A DNA stretch of 64,000 bases, from assembly GCA_001414485.1 (NCBI GenBank), contig LLEY01000236.1:1-64000 (forward strand), given 5' to 3'. Of this stretch, positions 59,602-64,000 are shown one piece after another (positions within the stretch are counted from its first letter, which is position 1; every line of letters begins with the position of its first letter). Both the position numbers and the translations under genes were made by a program. The notes beneath the pieces were generated by a model. That model was not told the DNA's origin and did not search any database. It saw only the letters and a program-made list of their open reading frames with translations. Source of the DNA: Calycina herbarum (lineage: Eukaryota; Ascomycota; Leotiomycetes; Helotiales; Pezizellaceae).

Positions 59602-60843
59602 ATGATCGAACTCGGTTTAGGGCGCATCGGTCGCCTGGTCTTGCAAACACCCCAACCGTGGAAAGCGATACACGTTGCCGGTACGAATGGCAAGGGCTCG
59701 ATATGTGCCTACCTGTCTGCGATGCTCCATGCAAGCGGCGTGCGGGCCGGTCGATTTACTTCCCCGCATCTGATAGACCGATGGGATTGTATCGCCATCG
59801 ACCAGCATCCCGTTCTCGAGTCGACTTTCCGCCAAGCAGAAGAAGCGGTGTTGAAGAGGAATCGAGAAGAGTCCATTGCCGCCTCGGAGTTTGAACTTCT
59901 CACAGCGACCGCATTCGAGGTGTTTGCAAAAGAAAAGATTGAGATGGGCGTGGTGGAAGTTGGTTTGGGTGGTCGACTTGATGCTACAAACATCTTGCAA
60001 AATAAGGCTGTCACGGTCATATCCAAAATTGGCTTGGATCATCAATCGTTCTTGGGGAACACAATCGAAGAAATCGCTCGTGAAAAGGCGGGAATAATGA
60101 GACCTGGTGTGCCCTGTGTATTGGATAGGAGCAATTCCCCAGCAGTTCGAAGGGTTGTCGAAGAGCATGCCGAGGAAATAGGAACAGATGTGGTTTTGAG
60201 TTCAACGGAATCTGCATTTCTCGATGAGTTGTCCCAGGAAGATTTCGAGCCTCATCAATGGGAAAACCTCGCATGCGCCTATGCAGCATTCCAGTTGGCT
60301 TATACAAAGCTAGAATCGCCATTACATCGTCTACAACCTGCCATTCAAAATATGAATTGGCCCGGGCGACTCCAAACCGTTGATATTCGGAGCATTACCG
60401 GTAGACGAGAGCCTGTCGTCCTCGATGGTGCCCATAATGTGCAATCGGCCGAGGTCTTGGGGTCATATGTCAACAACAAACTTCGGAAAGGAAACAAGGT
60501 GACGTGGGTGTTAGCAGCATCGCAAGGAAAACAATTGGAGGGCATACTGAAACCTCTTTTAAAGTCAGGCGATTGTGTTGCTGCAGTTGGGTTCGGATCT
60601 GTAGATGGGATGCCATGGGTTCAAGCCATGCCGTCGCATGATATCCTATCTGCTGTTTCGAAATCTGGACTTGATGCAAATCAAATTCACAACGCAGGTA
60701 CCAACATATTAGATGCGATCAATTGGGCAACTGCTGTTGCCGGTGGTGGCCCTATTGTTATTGCTGGAAGCTTGTATCTTGTTTCTGATGTATTACGACT
60801 CTTGCGAGATGCCCAGAACCCGATACATAGTATATTGGGCTGA
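59602..60843 (+). CDS. FOL3: dihydrofolate synthetase (single exon, 413 aa)
   Basis: A single exon in the folylpolyglutamate/dihydrofolate synthase (Mur ligase-like) family. AGTNGKGSICAYL (residues ~26-38) is the ATP-binding loop; FTSPHLID and GLGGRLDATN are family signatures, with the metal/substrate DHQSFLG and REKAGIMRPG blocks, and VLDGAHN marks the C-terminal ligase domain. It couples glutamate to dihydropteroate to make dihydrofolate. The short N-terminus (MIELGLGRI) matches the dedicated dihydrofolate synthetase Fol3 better than the longer mitochondrial/cytosolic folylpolyglutamate synthase Met7. Length is normal for Fol3. Confidence 0.92.
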   Translation: MIELGLGRIGRLVLQTPQPWKAIHVAGTNGKGSICAYLSAMLHASGVRAGRFTSPHLIDRWDCIAIDQHPVLESTFRQAEEAVLKRNREESIAASEFELLTATAFEVFAKEKIEMGVVEVGLGGRLDATNILQNKAVTVISKIGLDHQSFLGNTIEEIAREKAGIMRPGVPCVLDRSNSPAVRRVVEEHAEEIGTDVVLSSTESAFLDELSQEDFEPHQWENLACAYAAFQLAYTKLESPLHRLQPAIQNMNWPGRLQTVDIRSITGRREPVVLDGAHNVQSAEVLGSYVNNKLRKGNKVTWVLAASQGKQLEGILKPLLKSGDCVAAVGFGSVDGMPWVQAMPSHDILSAVSKSGLDANQIHNAGTNILDAINWATAVAGGGPIVIAGSLYLVSDVLRLLRDAQNPIHSILG

Positions 60844-61295
60844 TAATCTAGTTTGTTTAATTCCCCACCAACAGGCGCTATTATACACAGAGTGAGTTTT
60901 GATCTAAAAATGCCTCAGAGCGACTATCCTGGGTTCTGGTTTCTCCTTCAACACAAGCGTCGTTGAGGCAAAATTTACCAGTGTATATATTTTGGATATC
61001 AAGAAAGCTAAGTCACACACCAGTCACTGTAGGCATGCTCGCAATGGACAGTAACCTCTCTTGTTATTCCAACTCTCTAGCTTAATTCAAGATAGTCAAC
61101 CTAAGTACTTGGGACAACTTCAGAATGTTTTGGTTCATGATTGTCCTGTCTATTTAAGGTAATACTAGGTTGTACCAGAAAGTTAGAACAACGAATACTG
61201 CCTCTTTTCTTAACTACTACGACGTATAGCTGACATACTTTTGCTATGCTAAGAAAACCGTCGCGCCGTCATTTGCAGTTGCCCTCCCAACAATA
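60844..61295. other. intergenic
   Basis: No supported gene between FOL3 and the inverted-repeat element. TA at 61294-61295 is the left target dinucleotide of that element. Confidence 0.4.
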
Positions 61296-62087
61296 ATCGT
61301 CGGATCCACCAACCCACCCGTCCACCGACCACCATCCCACCCACGGGAGGGTTGGTCTTTTAAATTAGGTCAACCTTTTAATTAGTCCAGCCGGATTAAT
61401 AGATAATGCTCTTCCGAGATATCAGACCCACTTTGAGGCTATTCACGAGTTATAGAAATTAGGAAATAAGATAAATTCTAGCTAATTTCTAAGTATATTT
61501 CCCCTACTAAATAATAAAGGATCTACTTAATCTTCTAAATCAAGTTCTTCTTCTATATCATATTCTACATCCTCTTCAAAGGTTTCGTTATATTCTATAT
61601 CCGGATCTTCTAACAGAGAGGCACACTCCCAGGTGGTCTCTTTAGTATTTTAAAGCTCTCTTTATAGTCTCCAGAGCAGGGGTATTAGCCCTTCTCCTTC
61701 TAGGAAGAAGTAGTTCGTCATGTTCTAGGATTTTCGGTTCTAAGAAATATAGCAGCGGGGGTGGGCTTGAGGGCAAGAACTCTATAAGTTCGGGGCATGG
61801 TGAGGATATTGCAGATTTTAGAAAGAATATATAAAGAGCTATAAAATGCTAAAGTTTTTAAGTAAAAAGCCCAAGAATTAACTAAGTTATTACTAGATTT
61901 ATAGATAATGGTTCTTGAAGTTCATAATGTTCTGAAACTAAGTGAACTAAAGTCTAGTTTCGGCCTGGATTATCTATTAATCCGGCTAGACTAATCAAAA
62001 GGTTGACCTAATTAAAAAGACCAACCCTCCCGTGGGTGGGATGGTGGTCGGTGGACGGTGGACGGGTGGGTTGGTGGATCCGACGAT
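61296..62087. mobile_element. non-autonomous TIR transposon, 792 bp, TA-flanked
   Basis: Inverted repeats of about 110-130 bp begin ATCGTCGGATCCACCAACC at 61296 and end GGTTGGTGGATCCGACGAT at 62087. TA stands on both sides (61294-61295; 62088-62089), as for Tc1/mariner insertions. The right repeat has one extra GTCCACC-type unit (near 62050-62063), absent on the left. The interior is AT-rich; the minus strand around 61540-61800 retains stop-broken acidic protein-like sequence (DIEYNETFEEDVEYDIEEE-like), perhaps the C-terminus of the parent transposase. It is a deletion derivative or MITE. Confidence 0.8.
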
Positions 62088-64000
62088 TATCACACTGTAT
62101 TCTCGTAGCTCTAAATACTATACGACACCCAAAAGCAATTCATAATTATTACCTGTTTTTATATTGACATATTGCATGGCCCAGTCTCTGCTTCTGCAAC
62201 CTCAAATTGACTCCGTCTCAAGTTCGTGATTTGGCTTCAGCAATTGCATCTTTATTCCTTAGGTCAATTGTTTCTCAACTATGGAACGCTTGTCATTTTC
62301 TTAGAGATATATATATATAGAACTCAAAATCACACTACGCATGGTTATCCCCACAAACTCTACCAGGAACCAAATCTCAACCAAAGTTCCATAATCAAGT
62401 ACTTTCCCTCACTTTTTCATTGTCTTTTTCCTCCTGTGAAGCTTATTTTCGACTCTCTTATTCTTTTTCGCTTCTCCGACGTACCAGCAAAACTCAACTA
62501 TGGTCAAAGTCCCGATGCGACACTTTCTATGGGCAAAGAGTCTCCAAAGAGGAAAGATAAAGTTGGGGAGAAAACGTGCGTGGTTTTGGAGACCCCCATT
62601 ACGGAATCGGCAAGTGGGTTTATATGGCAGCATGAACCACCTAGTTGTACGTGCGCTTTACTTCTAAGAGATTCTGGTGGTCCTTACGGAGTACGTGCGC
62701 TTTCTTAAAATAGTCTTTGGGATGTGGTCCACATCCCGTTACCCCGTGCAGACAGAGTTTTTCTTTTCTTTCCGGTTTGCTTTGAGTTTGAGCTTGTGAA
62801 GGGATGTGAATACTAGAGCTTTACTTTCCAGATGCGAATGGGGTTTTGGATTACTTGCGGATTTTCACTTTGACCGCTTTTGGATGGTTGGGACTTGACT
62901 TTTTGCTCAATTCAGTCGACTGATAACTTGAGTTTAGGAGTCTATGAAGGCAAATTTGTTAAATTATAAGTATTTACAACATTGACTTATCTTCTACCAA
63001 GAAATGAAATGTAAGGATTTCAAGGAGGGAACCGAGTTGGTAAGAATGTCGGGATTTTAATGGGAAAAGCTCCAGTGGCAGCTAGTTTGAGATTTAGTTC
63101 AAATCAGCAAAAAATTCCTTCTTTGGAAGAACCCCATGGACCACGTATCTAGAAGCAAGGGTCACACAGACATAGGTGAAATGCCTCAAAATCGATCGAT
63201 GCAGGGCATTCGTCAGCTCATTGCTCGATGGTGTACTCCGCGATGGCACGGACACGCTGCCCAACGCATGGCCATGAGGGCATTCCTAGTCTTGGCATAT
63301 TTTAAGCAGATGCAACGCATCTGAGACGGTGTAAGATAGTGCCAGGTAAATGAGATAATTATTCAAAGTAATTGGTTGCTCCGTTAGAAGAGGATAGTTG
63401 TAAGGGGAGAAAAAGTTGGTGGGAAATCCAAACAACGGATGTTCCTACAACCAACCACCTTGGGCAAAGCAATCCATACCCTCGCAAAGTATTGAACAGA
63501 TGTTTGTGGTTGTGTCTGGGTTTGAGGTGGTGAGGTTGTTTATGCCCCCACGCGCGCCCCCAAAGCATCCAAGCGAAGGGAAGCAGAGAAGGTAAGCCGA
63601 GGATTACACTGTGGCGGGAATGACTCGCCGCCTCAACGTCCAACGTCCTTCCAACCTCCCCCAAACATCTATTTTAATCAACCCACAATTTGATAACAAT
63701 CAAGCAATCAAATTCCATCATCGCTCAACACCATTGATAAGGCACCACACTGGCGCTTCCATGTGAGAACGAAACAGCGTAGTCATCCCGCGACAATACG
63801 AGTAGCCAGGCAGGTTACAAACCAAAATATGGGTTCACGGCAAGTCTCGACTCTTGACGCGCTCTAGACTGTGGATGTGGATGTTGAGATAGCTCAGAGA
63901 GGAACGGGACCACACCGCCATGCCTGCCTGCCCTCTGCCATGGATAATCGAGGTTCAATGTTGTATCCAAAGATCTCCACCCGGCTTGAGGTCCGTCGTT
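62088..64000. other. intergenic, no supported gene
   Basis: Frames at 62226-62708, 63136-63324 and 63359-63664 have no family resemblance, splice context or codon pattern that I can support. An AT run lies near 62308-62320. The last 350 bases are GC-richer and could be a promoter of a gene outside the window. Confidence 0.4.

Noticed and set aside
62226..62708. 160-codon plus-strand frame
   Set aside because: Starts at a non-ATG codon in AT-rich DNA with no family resemblance; a Lys-rich patch near 62530-62570 alone is not enough.

Overview
The window is nuclear DNA of a filamentous ascomycete. Genes carry short GT-AG introns (about 46-145 bp) with CTRAC-like branch points, and the repeats show repeat-induced point mutation (RIP: CpA to TpA, leaving stop-dense AT-rich DNA). 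Gene content (OSCP, Mob1, Rgp1, Dph1, a SepH/Cdc7 kinase, Fol3, a hydantoinase/DUF917 fusion) fits Pezizomycotina; a leotiomycete is my best guess, from general resemblance only.

Layout. 1-3875: gene-poor, one doubtful ORF. 3876-5373: CorA-type metal transporter. 5374-7789: no gene supported. 7790-23927: a nested, RIP-degraded transposon island holding remnants of three pogo/Fot1-type DNA transposons, two related Ty3/gypsy chromovirus copies in opposite orientation, one Ty1/copia element and the 3' end plus LTR of another Ty3/gypsy family. Several insertions can be ordered from target duplications and terminal repeats. 24521-31388: ATP5 and MOB1 (both minus), RGP1 (plus) and a small membrane protein (plus). 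31932-36399 (minus): a conserved unknown protein, a scrambled segment with a likely mitochondrial insertion and a broken copy of the SRR1-like 5' exon, and the intact SRR1-like gene. 37254-46071: DPH1 (plus), a short-chain dehydrogenase (minus) and a large hydantoinase A-DUF917 fusion (plus). 47015-48844: a membrane-anchored kelch gene that appears broken. 49687-50138: a three-exon, cysteine-rich small secreted protein. 51429-56229: an 11-exon SepH/Cdc7-type kinase. 57544-60843: a conserved unknown gene and FOL3, divergently transcribed. 61296-62087: a deletion-derivative transposon with long inverted repeats. The remainder to 64000 has no supported gene.

The genes form no obvious pathway cluster. 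Most are single housekeeping genes: mitochondrial ATP synthesis, septation and mitotic-exit signalling (Mob1 and the SepH-type kinase belong to the same conserved network but are 25 kb apart), Golgi Rab activation, diphthamide synthesis and folate synthesis. The lineage-specific material lies in the transposon island, the secreted cysteine-rich protein and the 33.6-34.7 kb chimera. I did not find a clear new multi-gene system; the best leads are the secreted Cys-rich protein, the mitochondrial/nuclear chimera and the dated nested insertions.
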